Shown in pieces: positions 46,175-55,563 of a stretch of DNA of 64,000 nucleotides. The DNA lies in NCBI GenBank assembly GCA_043777815.1, contig JAYWHH010000005.1, positions 1 to 64,000 on the forward strand, given 5' to 3'. The notes beneath the pieces were generated by a model. It did no database searches. It saw only the letters and a list, made by a program, of their open reading frames with translations, and was not told the origin of the DNA. A program made the position numbers and the translations under genes. Position 1 is the stretch's first letter, and the number at the start of each line of letters is the position of its first letter. Source of the DNA: JAXMDS01 sp043777815. GTDB taxonomy: Bacteria > Pseudomonadota > Alphaproteobacteria > Rickettsiales > Rickettsiaceae.

Positions 46175-46530
46175 GTTGTGGTTCTTTTTCGAGAGTCGCA
46201 AATATAGCAATAAACTGGTATGAAATAAAAATACTGGACCCGGGGGCGGTTCCCGGCATTTCCACCATACATTATGGGAATGATACAGCAATTCGACAGT
46301 ATTTAGTAAAGATATTCATTTTGCTCGGGAGTGATTTTCCTGGCTCGGCTGTAATTTACACCGATAAACAATATCAATAAACTTAAACGCAAACAAAAAT
46401 CGTTTAACCGCAAGAGGTAAAGTAACAGTTAACACTGCGAATGACAACTTTATACAAGCCAGCTTATTAGCGGCTTAATGTCAACCTTGAAGTAGTTTGG
46501 TGGTTTCCTAGGCAACAGAAAAACCACTTT
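46175..46530 (+). ncRNA. ssrA: Two-piece (circularly permuted) tmRNA
   Basis: Acceptor piece first: GAGAGTCGC, T-arm GGACCCGGGGGCGGTTCCCGG and encoded CCA ending at 46267. After only 8 nt the coding piece begins at 46276 with GGGAATG, which pairs over 7 bp with CATTTCC of the acceptor piece (one G-U). The conserved ATTCGACAG-type 5' element follows. The tag frame starts at GCG 46437 and reads ANDNFIQASLLAA, then TAA (46476-46478). ANDN at the start and an AA end are typical of alphaproteobacterial tags. Permuted tmRNAs are normal in Alphaproteobacteria. It rescues stalled ribosomes with SmpB. Outer boundaries are approximate. Confidence 0.93.
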
Positions 46531-46534
46531 CTTT
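46500..46534 (+). terminator. Hairpin at the ssrA 3' end
   Basis: GTGGTTT (46500-46506) pairs with AAACCAC (46521-46527), followed by TTTCTTT. It may terminate transcription; alternatively AAACCAC may pair with GTGGTT near 46177 in the acceptor piece of the folded tmRNA. Confidence 0.4.
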
Positions 46535-46732
46535 AAGTTTTTCAACCGATTTAATTACTTTATAAATATTATTAAGCTGTAAAAGATCATTTATATAACA
46601 TTATTGTGTTTTAATTTCAATAAAAAATAACTTTTTTTAAAGTTGAAATAAAACAAATGACTTTGAAGCAACCTTATATCTTTCATAATTTAGTATTTTA
46701 TACTAAAACTTTCTCAAACAAACTATATAAAG

Positions 46733-49534
46733 CTAGTTAATAACTGAATTATCATCTTCTTGAATACTCTCATCATAGTCTAAAATTTCTATTGACTCTT
46801 CTTCTGATGAAGAATAATTTATATTTTCATATTGATCTTTGGCCTCTTGATAATTTTTATTTTCATCTTGATCTTTGTTTTCTTGATAATTTTTATTTTC
46901 ATATTGATCTTTGGCCTCTTGATAGATTTTATTTTCAGTTTGATTTTTATAATCAAGAGTAGGTTCTAAATCTTGAAATATATCTTCTGATTCTATCGTA
47001 TAAGATTCTTTTTCGCTTAGGCGCTCATTTTCAACAATCCAACTATTGTTGTATTCCTGATTTTTTGTATCAAAATCAAAAATAGATTGATTGAATAATT
47101 TGCCTCTATAGTAAATATTAGATGGATAATAGCCAGTATATTGATAGTCAGCGCGTTTAATCTTCAGGCACATTTTTCCATCCATATAAACTAATTTGTA
47201 TGATTCGGGAGATAATAATGTAGTAACTAAAGTTGTTTGTTTAGAAGATTTATCTTTTTGCAATTCTTTAAAATTAGATATTTTATTCATCTCATCTTGA
47301 TATATATAGTTCATAAATTTAGCAAATATAGGAGAGGCAATGGAATTTCCAGTTGCTTTGTGTCCTAAGGTCTTAGGCGTGTCGTATCCTAAATAAACCC
47401 CAAAAGCTAGTTCAGGAACCTTGCTAAATCCTACAAACCAAACATCTCTACTTTCATTAGTGGTTCCAGTTTTTCCACCAAGGGTCATGTTGGGAACCTG
47501 TTTCTTTATTTTATTTGCATTTCCATATTCGATTGTGCTATTTAGTAAAGATTGAATTTGATAAATACTAGACAAATCTGCAATTTGCTCATTGTTTAGA
47601 TTTAATAATTGAGGCGCTTCTGTATTTGTATTACAGTTTACGCATTTTTGATTATCTCTTAAGTACAAGATTCTGCCGTTTTGATCTTTTATAACATCGA
47701 TAAGACTTGGTAAAACTCTTTTTCCATTGTTAGCAATTGTTGCAATAGCGCTGGTTGTTTTAATTAAAGTGCTTTCAATTGCTCCTAATGCTATAGGTAA
47801 AAATTTGGGAGGATTTTGATGTATGTTAAATCTTTTTAGAATTTCCGCAAGATTTTTTAATCCAATTTTTTGTGCAATTCTCAATGTTGATAAATTTCTT
47901 GATTTTTCAAATGATTCTTGCATTGTAATATCGCCTAAAAATTTGTTACCAAAGTTTTTTGGCCTCCATACCTGATTGCCAACAGTTATTTCCATTGGTT
48001 GATCAGAAAAAAGATTATTTGGCTCAATATTATTTTCCAATGCAGATAAATATATAAAAATCTTTATTAAAGATCCTATTTGTCTATTAGCTTGCGTAGT
48101 TCTATTAAATTTACTCTCTAGAAATGAATAGCCTCCGACCATTGCTAAAACTCGTCCATCTAGATAATTCATTACAAGAAGGCCACCATTTAATCTATTG
48201 TTAGTAACAATTTTATAAATTGAGTTTTCTGTGAATTTTTTATCAGGCGCTGCTAGGGTTTGAGCAAAGATATTATTTTCTTCAGATAAAGGCGACATAC
48301 GTTTTAACAGAACTAAATCATTAATTTTAAATAGATCTTTGAAAGACTTAGCGCATATTTTGTTTCTAGGAGATAAAGAAGATGAATTAGAGCATGTAGT
48401 ATCCAATACATCTTCATCAAACGCGCTATTAAAGTTCAAAAGTATTTCTTGTTTAGTTTTGGTGATTAATTTCAATTCATTTGGCTTAACTCCTCTTACT
48501 ATACATAGCATTTGTGAACTTTGATACTTATATTTATAAAATTCTTCAAGTGAATTAATTGTATCGAAAACTACATTATTTTTTTGTGCTTCATATTGAT
48601 TGATATTTTCTCGAAAAATGTTTTCCGCTTGTCTTTGGTAATCTGGGTTCAGAGATGTAAATATACTTAAGCTACTCGTATAAAACACATCTTCTCCAAG
48701 AAGCTTATTAACTTCTTCTCGAACTGCTTCAGAAAAATATCCAGTATTTTCATGATTGACATAAGCATCTTTGCTGAATAAAATCTCTTTTGACTGAGAT
48801 AAATCACGCTCATCTACAGTAATAAATCCGTTTTCTAGCATCTGATTTAAAACATAGTTCCTACGATTTTTGACTCTAAGATAATTTTTTGGATTACTTA
48901 AAACGCTTGGAGCTTTAGGCAAAGAGGCTAAAAAAGCCGCTTCAGATATTGACAACTCTTCTAGAGGCTTATTAAAATAAGTTTTTGCCGCCGCCGCAAC
49001 ACCATAACTACCTTTACCTAAATAGCTGTGATTTAAATATAATTCTAATACCTGATCTTTAGATAATTCTTGACTTATTTTGTAAGAAAGAATCGCTTCT
49101 TTAACTTTTCGCATCAAAGAATATTCATTAGTAAGTAGCAAGTTTTTTACTACCTGCTGCGTAATAGTAGATGCCCCTTGCATTCTTTGACGACTAAATA
49201 ACTTAAATAAATTAATCAAAGGTAAGCGTGCTAGGCCCATAAAATCTATACCATGATGTTGATAAAAATTTTTATCTTCGGATGATAGAAATGCATCTAT
49301 AACTCTTTTTGGTATTCGAGCAACAGGAACAAAAATACGCTTTTCTATAGCATATTCAGCGATAATATTTCCATTGGCATCATGTATTTTAGTGATTCCT
49401 ATATGTTGATGATTTTTTAGGTCAGTATGATCGGGCAAATTATAAAATACTACATAAAACACATATGATATAAAGATTATTAACAATAATAAACTGTAAA
49501 AACATATTTTGACCAAGGTATAAAATAAGCGCAT
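46733..49534 (-). CDS. mrcA: Penicillin-binding protein 1A (bifunctional glycosyltransferase/transpeptidase)
   Basis: 933 residues. One N-terminal membrane span, then a GT51 domain (SSEDKNFYQHHGIDFMG, GASTITQQVVKNLLL, KISQELSKDQVLELYLNHSYLGKGSYGV). Transpeptidase motifs: SLIK (SxxK), SRN (SxN) and KTGTT. An OB-like insertion lies between them. Polymerises and crosslinks peptidoglycan. The C-terminus ends in about three 12-residue repeats (NK.YQE.KDQYE) and an acidic tail not found in family members I know. Confidence 0.95.
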   Translation of the reverse strand: MRLFYTLVKICFYSLLLLIIFISYVFYVVFYNLPDHTDLKNHQHIGITKIHDANGNIIAEYAIEKRIFVPVARIPKRVIDAFLSSEDKNFYQHHGIDFMGLARLPLINLFKLFSRQRMQGASTITQQVVKNLLLTNEYSLMRKVKEAILSYKISQELSKDQVLELYLNHSYLGKGSYGVAAAAKTYFNKPLEELSISEAAFLASLPKAPSVLSNPKNYLRVKNRRNYVLNQMLENGFITVDERDLSQSKEILFSKDAYVNHENTGYFSEAVREEVNKLLGEDVFYTSSLSIFTSLNPDYQRQAENIFRENINQYEAQKNNVVFDTINSLEEFYKYKYQSSQMLCIVRGVKPNELKLITKTKQEILLNFNSAFDEDVLDTTCSNSSSLSPRNKICAKSFKDLFKINDLVLLKRMSPLSEENNIFAQTLAAPDKKFTENSIYKIVTNNRLNGGLLVMNYLDGRVLAMVGGYSFLESKFNRTTQANRQIGSLIKIFIYLSALENNIEPNNLFSDQPMEITVGNQVWRPKNFGNKFLGDITMQESFEKSRNLSTLRIAQKIGLKNLAEILKRFNIHQNPPKFLPIALGAIESTLIKTTSAIATIANNGKRVLPSLIDVIKDQNGRILYLRDNQKCVNCNTNTEAPQLLNLNNEQIADLSSIYQIQSLLNSTIEYGNANKIKKQVPNMTLGGKTGTTNESRDVWFVGFSKVPELAFGVYLGYDTPKTLGHKATGNSIASPIFAKFMNYIYQDEMNKISNFKELQKDKSSKQTTLVTTLLSPESYKLVYMDGKMCLKIKRADYQYTGYYPSNIYYRGKLFNQSIFDFDTKNQEYNNSWIVENERLSEKESYTIESEDIFQDLEPTLDYKNQTENKIYQEAKDQYENKNYQENKDQDENKNYQEAKDQYENINYSSSEEESIEILDYDESIQEDDNSVIN

Positions 49535-49711
49535 CTGAGTTAAATTTTAAATCAATTTAAATGTATCTTAAAACAAATATAATGCATCTTAAAACAAACT
49601 GAAATTTAACTTTTTTAAATGTTTGACGCTATGATGATCTATTCTTTCTTCAAGTGAAGCAACTTTATATAGATTCAAATGATTTTATTCAATAAATACA
49701 ACAAATTTATT

Positions 49712-50602
49712 TTAATTTCTTTCAACAGAATTAATTGCGCCATTAGTAATTGAAGTATTTTTTTCTACTACTGTTGGACTAATATTGCTAGCGGCAGATT
49801 CTTCAAGTAATTTTAAATCTTTATTATAATTAGTAGATTTAAAGAATCTATCAGTTCTGAAAGATTTAAAAATCTCAGGCAAATATTTAAATTCAAAAGG
49901 ATTATAATAGAAATTATATTCATTCGAAAATAGAATAAAAGCTGCTTTTGCAATTATTTGCTCAGACTTCACTGTATATCCAGACCTACTGTCTAGTGAG
50001 CGACTTCTATTGTCTCCCATAACAAAATATTCATCTGCTGGAATGGTAAATTTAACAGTATTTGCGTATAATTCTGGACTATTATTAATTGCATATCTTG
50101 CTACGTATTGTTTGCCATTAGGTAATGTTTCTAGATATTTTTTATAAGCAGCTTTATGTTCCTCGTCCTTTATTAATTCAGAACTTGAAACTACATCTTC
50201 TCCTATATATTTTGATTCCACTGGCTTATCATTAATATGAAGCACGTTGTTTATCATTTGAATAGTATCACCTGGCAAGCCAATAATTCTCTTTATAAGT
50301 CTTTCTTCATGTTGTTCTGGAATGTAAAAAACTACTATGTCGCCCCTTGATGGTGAATAGAAATTTAGTATCCTGCCACTAAATAAGTTTGGAAAAAATG
50401 GAATAGAATATTTACTATATCCGTAATTATATTTAGTTCCTATTACAAAATCTCCCACCATAATATGTGGTATCATAGATCCAGTCGGAACATAGAAAGA
50501 TTGAAAAACGCATGTTCGAATTAAGAATAATGTAATTATGAGAATAATAATCTCTTTAATTATTGGCCAAATTGTTCTCTTATTAGTTCGTGTACTATAC
50601 AT
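49712..50602 (-). CDS. lepB: Signal peptidase I
   Basis: 296 residues. N-terminal membrane span (IKEIIILIITLFLIRTCVF), catalytic Ser in YVPTGSMIPHIMVGD, catalytic Lys in EERLIKRIIGLPGDTI, and FVMGDNRSRSLDSR. Cleaves Sec-type signal peptides at the outer face of the inner membrane. The C-terminal ~40 residues are a Ser/Asn-rich extension. Confidence 0.96.
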   Translation of the reverse strand: MYSTRTNKRTIWPIIKEIIILIITLFLIRTCVFQSFYVPTGSMIPHIMVGDFVIGTKYNYGYSKYSIPFFPNLFSGRILNFYSPSRGDIVVFYIPEQHEERLIKRIIGLPGDTIQMINNVLHINDKPVESKYIGEDVVSSSELIKDEEHKAAYKKYLETLPNGKQYVARYAINNSPELYANTVKFTIPADEYFVMGDNRSRSLDSRSGYTVKSEQIIAKAAFILFSNEYNFYYNPFEFKYLPEIFKSFRTDRFFKSTNYNKDLKLLEESAASNISPTVVEKNTSITNGAINSVERN

Positions 50603-50832
50603 AAAAAATATTTTAATTTAGAAAATGATAACATATTTCTTTAAACGTCATAATTGCCAGAGAAAACTGCAGCATATATTGCAAGGTACGTTGATAATTT
50701 AAAACATATATTGATAATTCAAAATGCAAATGGATGATACTTATACCAAATCTTTTATGTTATGTAAAATAAAGTACAAATACAGCAAATAAGCTATAAT
50801 TTAAGAATAAATGATGTAACAAACATAGAGTT

Positions 50833-51465
50833 ATGATAGAAGATCATGATTTTGTTTTCCCTAGTGATGATGGAAAACTAGTTCTACACTCTTGCTGCGC
50901 TCCATGTTCAGGACCTGTAATTGAAAAAATACATAATGCAGGCATCAAGATGGTCATATACTTCTACAATCCAAATATCCATCCAATAGAAGAGTATAAG
51001 ATTCGTAAAGACGAAAACAAAAGATTTGCAGATAAGTTAAATATAGAATTCATAGATGCTGATTATGATGTTAAAAATTGGTTTTATTTAACTAGGGGAA
51101 TGGCTTATGAGCCTGAGCGTGGTATTAGATGCACTATGTGTTTTGACATTAGATTTCTTAAAACTGCGCAATATGCTAAGGAAAATGACTTTAAGGTTTT
51201 TACAAGTTCTTTAGGTATTTCTAGATGGAAAAATATGGATCAAATTAATGATTGTGGTGAGAAAGCTGCGGAAAAATATGAAATTACTTATTGGGATTTT
51301 AATTGGCGCAAAAATAATGGCTCAGCAAAAATGTATGAGATTGCTAAGCAAGAAAATTTTTATAAGCAAGAATTTTGTGGATGCAAATATTCACTTAGAG
51401 ATTCTAATGATTGGAGAGTAAAAAATAATAGACCAAAAATAGAAATAGGCAAAGAATATTATTGA
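50833..51465 (+). CDS. queH: Epoxyqueuosine reductase QueH
   Basis: 210 residues of the DUF208 family, the non-orthologous replacement for QueG that makes queuosine from epoxyqueuosine in tRNA. Conserved cysteines: LHSCCAPCSGP near the start, RCTMCFD in the middle and EFCGCKYSL near the end, in the pattern that binds the Fe-S cluster and metal. FTSSLGISRWKNMDQIN is family-typical. It stands alone here; folE is 35 kb away. Confidence 0.93.
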   Translation: MIEDHDFVFPSDDGKLVLHSCCAPCSGPVIEKIHNAGIKMVIYFYNPNIHPIEEYKIRKDENKRFADKLNIEFIDADYDVKNWFYLTRGMAYEPERGIRCTMCFDIRFLKTAQYAKENDFKVFTSSLGISRWKNMDQINDCGEKAAEKYEITYWDFNWRKNNGSAKMYEIAKQENFYKQEFCGCKYSLRDSNDWRVKNNRPKIEIGKEYY

Positions 51466-51570
51466 GTTGATAAAAAAATATTGTTAAGTTGATATTTGAT
51501 ATAAATTTAGCTTTAATTTTTGCACACTAAATACAAAATACGCTTTTAATTATATTTTATACAATCTACT

Positions 51571-51613
51571 CCACTCCACTCCACTCCACTGTTCTACTCT
51601 GTTCTGTTCTGTT
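51571..51613. repeat. Pentanucleotide repeats abutting the lpd stop codon
   Basis: CCACT x4 (51571-51590), then GTTCT units (51591-51595, 51601-51605, 51606-51610) with one variant ACTCT. It is the most conspicuous simple-sequence tract in the window and much richer in C and G than the surrounding spacer. Confidence 0.9.
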
Positions 51614-53128
51614 TCAACCCTGCTCATTTTTTATATTCAGCATAGAATGTGCAAGTTTTCTTAGCGCTTCACTTGGCGTTGGATGCGAATGATTTATCTT
51701 AGCTAAATCTTTAATTGTTCCACCTAAATTCATAATTGCAGCTACTTCATGTATTAAAAATCCAGCATATTGGCCAACAATATGACATCCCAAAATTTTA
51801 TCTTGTTTATCTGTAATGATTTTAATAAAATTTTTAGAATTATTCATTAAATTGATTCCCTGATCAAGATCAAAATCAAATTCAACTCTTCCAATTTTAT
51901 AATCATTGAAATTCATTTCAGACTTTTTTTCACATATTCCTATCGAACTCACTTCCGGCATTATTGCTATAATGTGTGGAATTAAATTATAATTTATGGT
52001 TTTATCTTGATTATTACTAGGCAGAAAATCCGCTTTAGATCTGGACAAAAAATCCGCTAAAAATATCGCCTCTTCTTCAGCTTTGTTCGCAAGGCCCGGA
52101 CCTTTAATTATATTGCCTATAGCAAAAATGTTTTCTTCCGTAGTTTGAAAATTAGAATTCACAATAACAAATCCCCTTTCATTAATTTTTATATCTAATT
52201 CCCTTTTCTTAATATCTTTAAATAATCCATCTAAACAAGGGCGACGCCCTATTGCGATCAATATATTTTCTACTTTTAATTCCAATATAGCTTTAGTGGT
52301 CAAATTTTCTATTTTGATGTAATGCATTTGTTTTTTAAATTCTTCTTCTACTAAGGTGTGATTTAAAATAATCTTTACGCCGTGTTCTGTTAAATTTTTC
52401 ATAATAGCTTCACTAACATCACAATCCATTTCAGTTAAAAATTTAGTATGTTTATCAAGTAAAATTACCTTAGAGCCAAGTGCTTGTAGTAAAAAACTTA
52501 ATTGAATTCCTATATAACCAGAGCCTATTATTAATATATTTTTAGGAATTTTTTTTAAAGTTAAAATATTATCTGATGACCAAAATTTATTTGAAAAAGA
52601 TTTTTCCAAAGTTATATTTTTAGACCCTGTGGCTAAAATTATATTTTTACCATAAATGTTAATTTTTTTTTCAATTAAATGAACTTCTATCAATTTGTTT
52701 TCATTCAGGTTCGAATGAGGCTTATTTTTATATATATATTGCTGATTTGAAGCAGTCCTTCTAGTTAAACTAGCATCATCAACAAAATGAATTATTCCAT
52801 ACTTTTGTAGATCTAATCTCATTTTATGCTCTATATTTTCTATAATGTCTTTTTTATACGAATAGATTTTTTTTAGGTTCAGATTTACATTATCTAATTC
52901 AATTCCAAGTTTATTATATTGTTGTAATTGTAAATATTTTTGAGCAATATTTAGCATAATTTTCAAAGGAATACATCCAGTATTTAAACAAACGCCACCT
53001 AATTTATTTTGATTATTTGCTTGACCCCTGTCTACAATAGCTACTCTCATACCATGTTGAGCGCATTTAATTGCTGCTGCATAACCACCTGAACCAGCGC
53101 CAATTACAATTACATCAAAAATTTCCAT
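51614..53128 (-). CDS. lpd: Dihydrolipoyl dehydrogenase (E3)
   Basis: 504 residues. FAD site VIVIGAGSGGYAAAIKCAQ, redox disulfide GGVCLNTGCIPLK, NAD site ILIIGSGYIGIQLSFLL, second FAD motif EENIFAIGNIIKG and the C-terminal His-Glu pair in NHSHPTPSEALRK. Shared E3 component of pyruvate and 2-oxoglutarate dehydrogenases. An insertion (~125-150) adds some length. No E1/E2 genes are adjacent. Confidence 0.93.
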   Translation of the reverse strand: MEIFDVIVIGAGSGGYAAAIKCAQHGMRVAIVDRGQANNQNKLGGVCLNTGCIPLKIMLNIAQKYLQLQQYNKLGIELDNVNLNLKKIYSYKKDIIENIEHKMRLDLQKYGIIHFVDDASLTRRTASNQQYIYKNKPHSNLNENKLIEVHLIEKKINIYGKNIILATGSKNITLEKSFSNKFWSSDNILTLKKIPKNILIIGSGYIGIQLSFLLQALGSKVILLDKHTKFLTEMDCDVSEAIMKNLTEHGVKIILNHTLVEEEFKKQMHYIKIENLTTKAILELKVENILIAIGRRPCLDGLFKDIKKRELDIKINERGFVIVNSNFQTTEENIFAIGNIIKGPGLANKAEEEAIFLADFLSRSKADFLPSNNQDKTINYNLIPHIIAIMPEVSSIGICEKKSEMNFNDYKIGRVEFDFDLDQGINLMNNSKNFIKIITDKQDKILGCHIVGQYAGFLIHEVAAIMNLGGTIKDLAKINHSHPTPSEALRKLAHSMLNIKNEQG

Positions 53129-53339
53129 CTCATATTTTAATCATTCATTAATCAACTTATACTTTAAAATTTGACATTAAACAATAAATATCCTGTTAGT
53201 TATATAATATACTTAAATATCTGTGATAAATTAGCAATTTACTGACCTTAATTAACTTAATTCAAATTTAATTTAAGTTTTATTAAGCTAATAATATTAT
53301 AATTATATATATAGATATAAAATATTAATTATTCACACA

Positions 53340-54539
53340 ATGACACTTTCCCCATCTTCAGTTTCTATCTACTACGCAAAAAGAACTCCAATAGGAAGCT
53401 TTCTCAAATCTTTTGCCAATGTATCATCAATTGATCTCACGACAAATTTGATTAAAGATTTATATAAAATACATCCTTTTTTACGAGATTCAAATATAGA
53501 TCAAGTGATATTAGGTCAAGTGCTAACATGTGGACTTGGTCAAAATCCTGCCCGACAAGTTGTAATTAAATCAAATATTCCTAATACAACTACAGCAACA
53601 TTAGTGAATCAAGTTTGTGGATCCGGATTAAAAGCCGTTATATTGGCTGCTCAAGCAATTCAGTTAGGCCAAGCTGCAAATATAATTGCTGGAGGGCAAG
53701 AAAATATGTCTCGAGCTAATCATTATTTTTATGCTCGTCAAGGAGTAAAATATGATAGCTTAGAAGTTAAAGATTCACTTTTAGAAGATGGATTAAAAGA
53801 TGTATTTAATCGCGTTGCAATGAGTGAAACTGCCCAATATTTGGCTTTGAAATATAAAATATCTCGTGAAGAGCAAGATTTATTTGCATTAGAATCTCAT
53901 AAAAAATCTGCTATAGCCACTCAAAATAAACACTTTGATGCTGAAATTTGCCCAGTGATTTTAGAGCAGTATGATAATATGGTCATATCTATGGATGAGG
54001 GAATTAGATATGATACTAATTTGGAAAAGCTATCTCGCTTAAAACCAATAGTTAAATCACTCAATCCAGCGATAGAAGCCTCAGTTACAGCTGGAAATAG
54101 CTCAACTATTAATGATGGCTCATCTGTTTTAGCACTAGCTAGTAATAAATATCTTGAAGCGCACAATATAGAGCCAATGGCTAAAATTATTTCATATGCA
54201 GAAATAGGACTAGAGCCCATGTCTATGGGTCTGGGCCCTATAGAAGCAATTAGGGCGGCTTTAAAGCTTGCAAATTGGAATATTAAAGAAGTTGACTTAT
54301 TTGAAATTAATGAAGCCTTTGCTGCTCAAGCTATTATTTGCGCTAGAGAATTAAATTTAGACAAATCAAAATTAAATGTATCAGGTGGAGCAATATCATT
54401 GGGACATCCAATCGGTGCAAGTGGCGCAAGAATTTTAACTACATTGCTATATAATTTAATTAGATTAAATAAAAGTAAAGGAATTGCTTCATTATGCATT
54501 GGAGGTGGAATGGGAATCGCAATTTGCATTCAGAGGTAA
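53340..54539 (+). CDS. Acetyl-CoA C-acetyltransferase (thiolase)
   Basis: 399 residues, thiolase II fold. Nucleophilic Cys in LVNQVCGSGLKAV, His in the GGAISLGHPIGASGAR block, NEAFAAQA, and second Cys in SLCIGGGMGIA. Condenses two acetyl-CoA to acetoacetyl-CoA or the reverse. In alphaproteobacteria such genes often serve polyhydroxybutyrate or ketone metabolism, but no phaB or phaC is here. It follows lpd divergently. Confidence 0.92.
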   Translation: MTLSPSSVSIYYAKRTPIGSFLKSFANVSSIDLTTNLIKDLYKIHPFLRDSNIDQVILGQVLTCGLGQNPARQVVIKSNIPNTTTATLVNQVCGSGLKAVILAAQAIQLGQAANIIAGGQENMSRANHYFYARQGVKYDSLEVKDSLLEDGLKDVFNRVAMSETAQYLALKYKISREEQDLFALESHKKSAIATQNKHFDAEICPVILEQYDNMVISMDEGIRYDTNLEKLSRLKPIVKSLNPAIEASVTAGNSSTINDGSSVLALASNKYLEAHNIEPMAKIISYAEIGLEPMSMGLGPIEAIRAALKLANWNIKEVDLFEINEAFAAQAIICARELNLDKSKLNVSGGAISLGHPIGASGARILTTLLYNLIRLNKSKGIASLCIGGGMGIAICIQR

Positions 54540-54624
54540 GATAGATACTACATATATCTCTGATATTTTGCTTATAAAATTGTAAAAACTGTTTATATAA
54601 TGCTTATATAATTAAACAAAATAC

Positions 54625-55005
54625 TTAAATATTAGCATCCATAATTTGTTTCTTTAAGGCATCACTAATCTTAATGCTAATCTTGGCATTACTTTTAACC
54701 AAAATAGGCTCTCTATTTTTAGGATTAGTTCCAGTGCGAGCTTCTGTGATTTTGACCTGTGCCGTAAAAAGTTTTTGTAACCTCAAAACATCACGCCTTT
54801 TTAAACAATCTACAAACACATCTTTAAAAACATTAAACATACGAGTTGCTTCTGCAATTTCTGAATTTACATTCTTTTGATTTTTTATTAACGGATGATT
54901 GGACATAAATTTAATAAAATCTTTGGTATTTATTACACCATTTTCAGCTTCGACTTGAAAGTTATTTTGATCAGACGTCATATTGTTAATTTGAAAAAAT
55001 TTCAT
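54625..55005 (-). CDS. HU/IHF-like DNA-binding protein, diverged
   Basis: 126 residues from ATG 55005 (ATG 54981 and TTG 55038 are alternatives). The C-terminal half shows the HU signature: VKITEARTGTNPKNREPILVKSN followed by ISIKISDALKKQI (cf. RTGRNP.TGE.I.I......F..GK.LK..V). The N-terminal helices are longer and less like HU, with an acidic start. Probably a nucleoid-associated protein; dimer and DNA-bending properties cannot be judged. Confidence 0.75.
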   Translation of the reverse strand: MKFFQINNMTSDQNNFQVEAENGVINTKDFIKFMSNHPLIKNQKNVNSEIAEATRMFNVFKDVFVDCLKRRDVLRLQKLFTAQVKITEARTGTNPKNREPILVKSNAKISIKISDALKKQIMDANI

Positions 55006-55038
55006 ATTTAGCAAGACAATTATACACAACGGAGCCAA

Positions 55039-55563
55039 ACTAGCACAATCTTTTTCTACTGAAAACCTAAGAAATATGTGCTCAAAATACTTTATCTGGA
55101 AAAATTGCTACAAAAAAATCACAACTAAATTTAAAAAAGGCTTTAAATAAGTGTTAGTTTGATTATTTTGCATCTAAAAAAACAAATTTTTTCTTAGATT
55201 TTGCATAAAGACATCATGTAAATTTCTATAGATAGGTATAAATTAATATGCACAATTATCTACAATAAAAATAAATATTATTATTTATAATATTGTTAAG
55301 CATAAATAGTATAAAATTTACTACATTCAATTTTATTTAGCAAATTTAAGTTTTTTAACTAATAATCATTAAGTCATAAAAAATACTAACTAAACTTAAA
55401 ATATTATTTTTATCATAAATATATTAAAAATTTAAAGAATAAAAAAAGAAAACCATAAAAATAAACCATATATTTCAACATAGGCAAATGACATAATTAA
55501 ACAACAAAACCAAGATAGACAAATGACATAATTAAACAACAAAACCAAGAAAACTATTTAATT
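55039..55563. other. AT-rich gene-free spacer
   Basis: About 525 bp, very A+T-rich, with no convincing reading frame, tRNA or hairpin terminator. The right end holds the 35-bp tandem repeat listed separately. Confidence 0.45.
55485..55552. repeat. 35-bp tandem repeat
   Basis: Two near-identical copies of caaatgacataattaaacaa... at 55485 and 55520, just beyond the trpS stop codon. Confidence 0.88.

Noticed and set aside
46009..46530. tRNA-Tyr and ssrA as one transcript
   Set aside because: They are on opposite strands, each with its own TATAAT facing away from the other.
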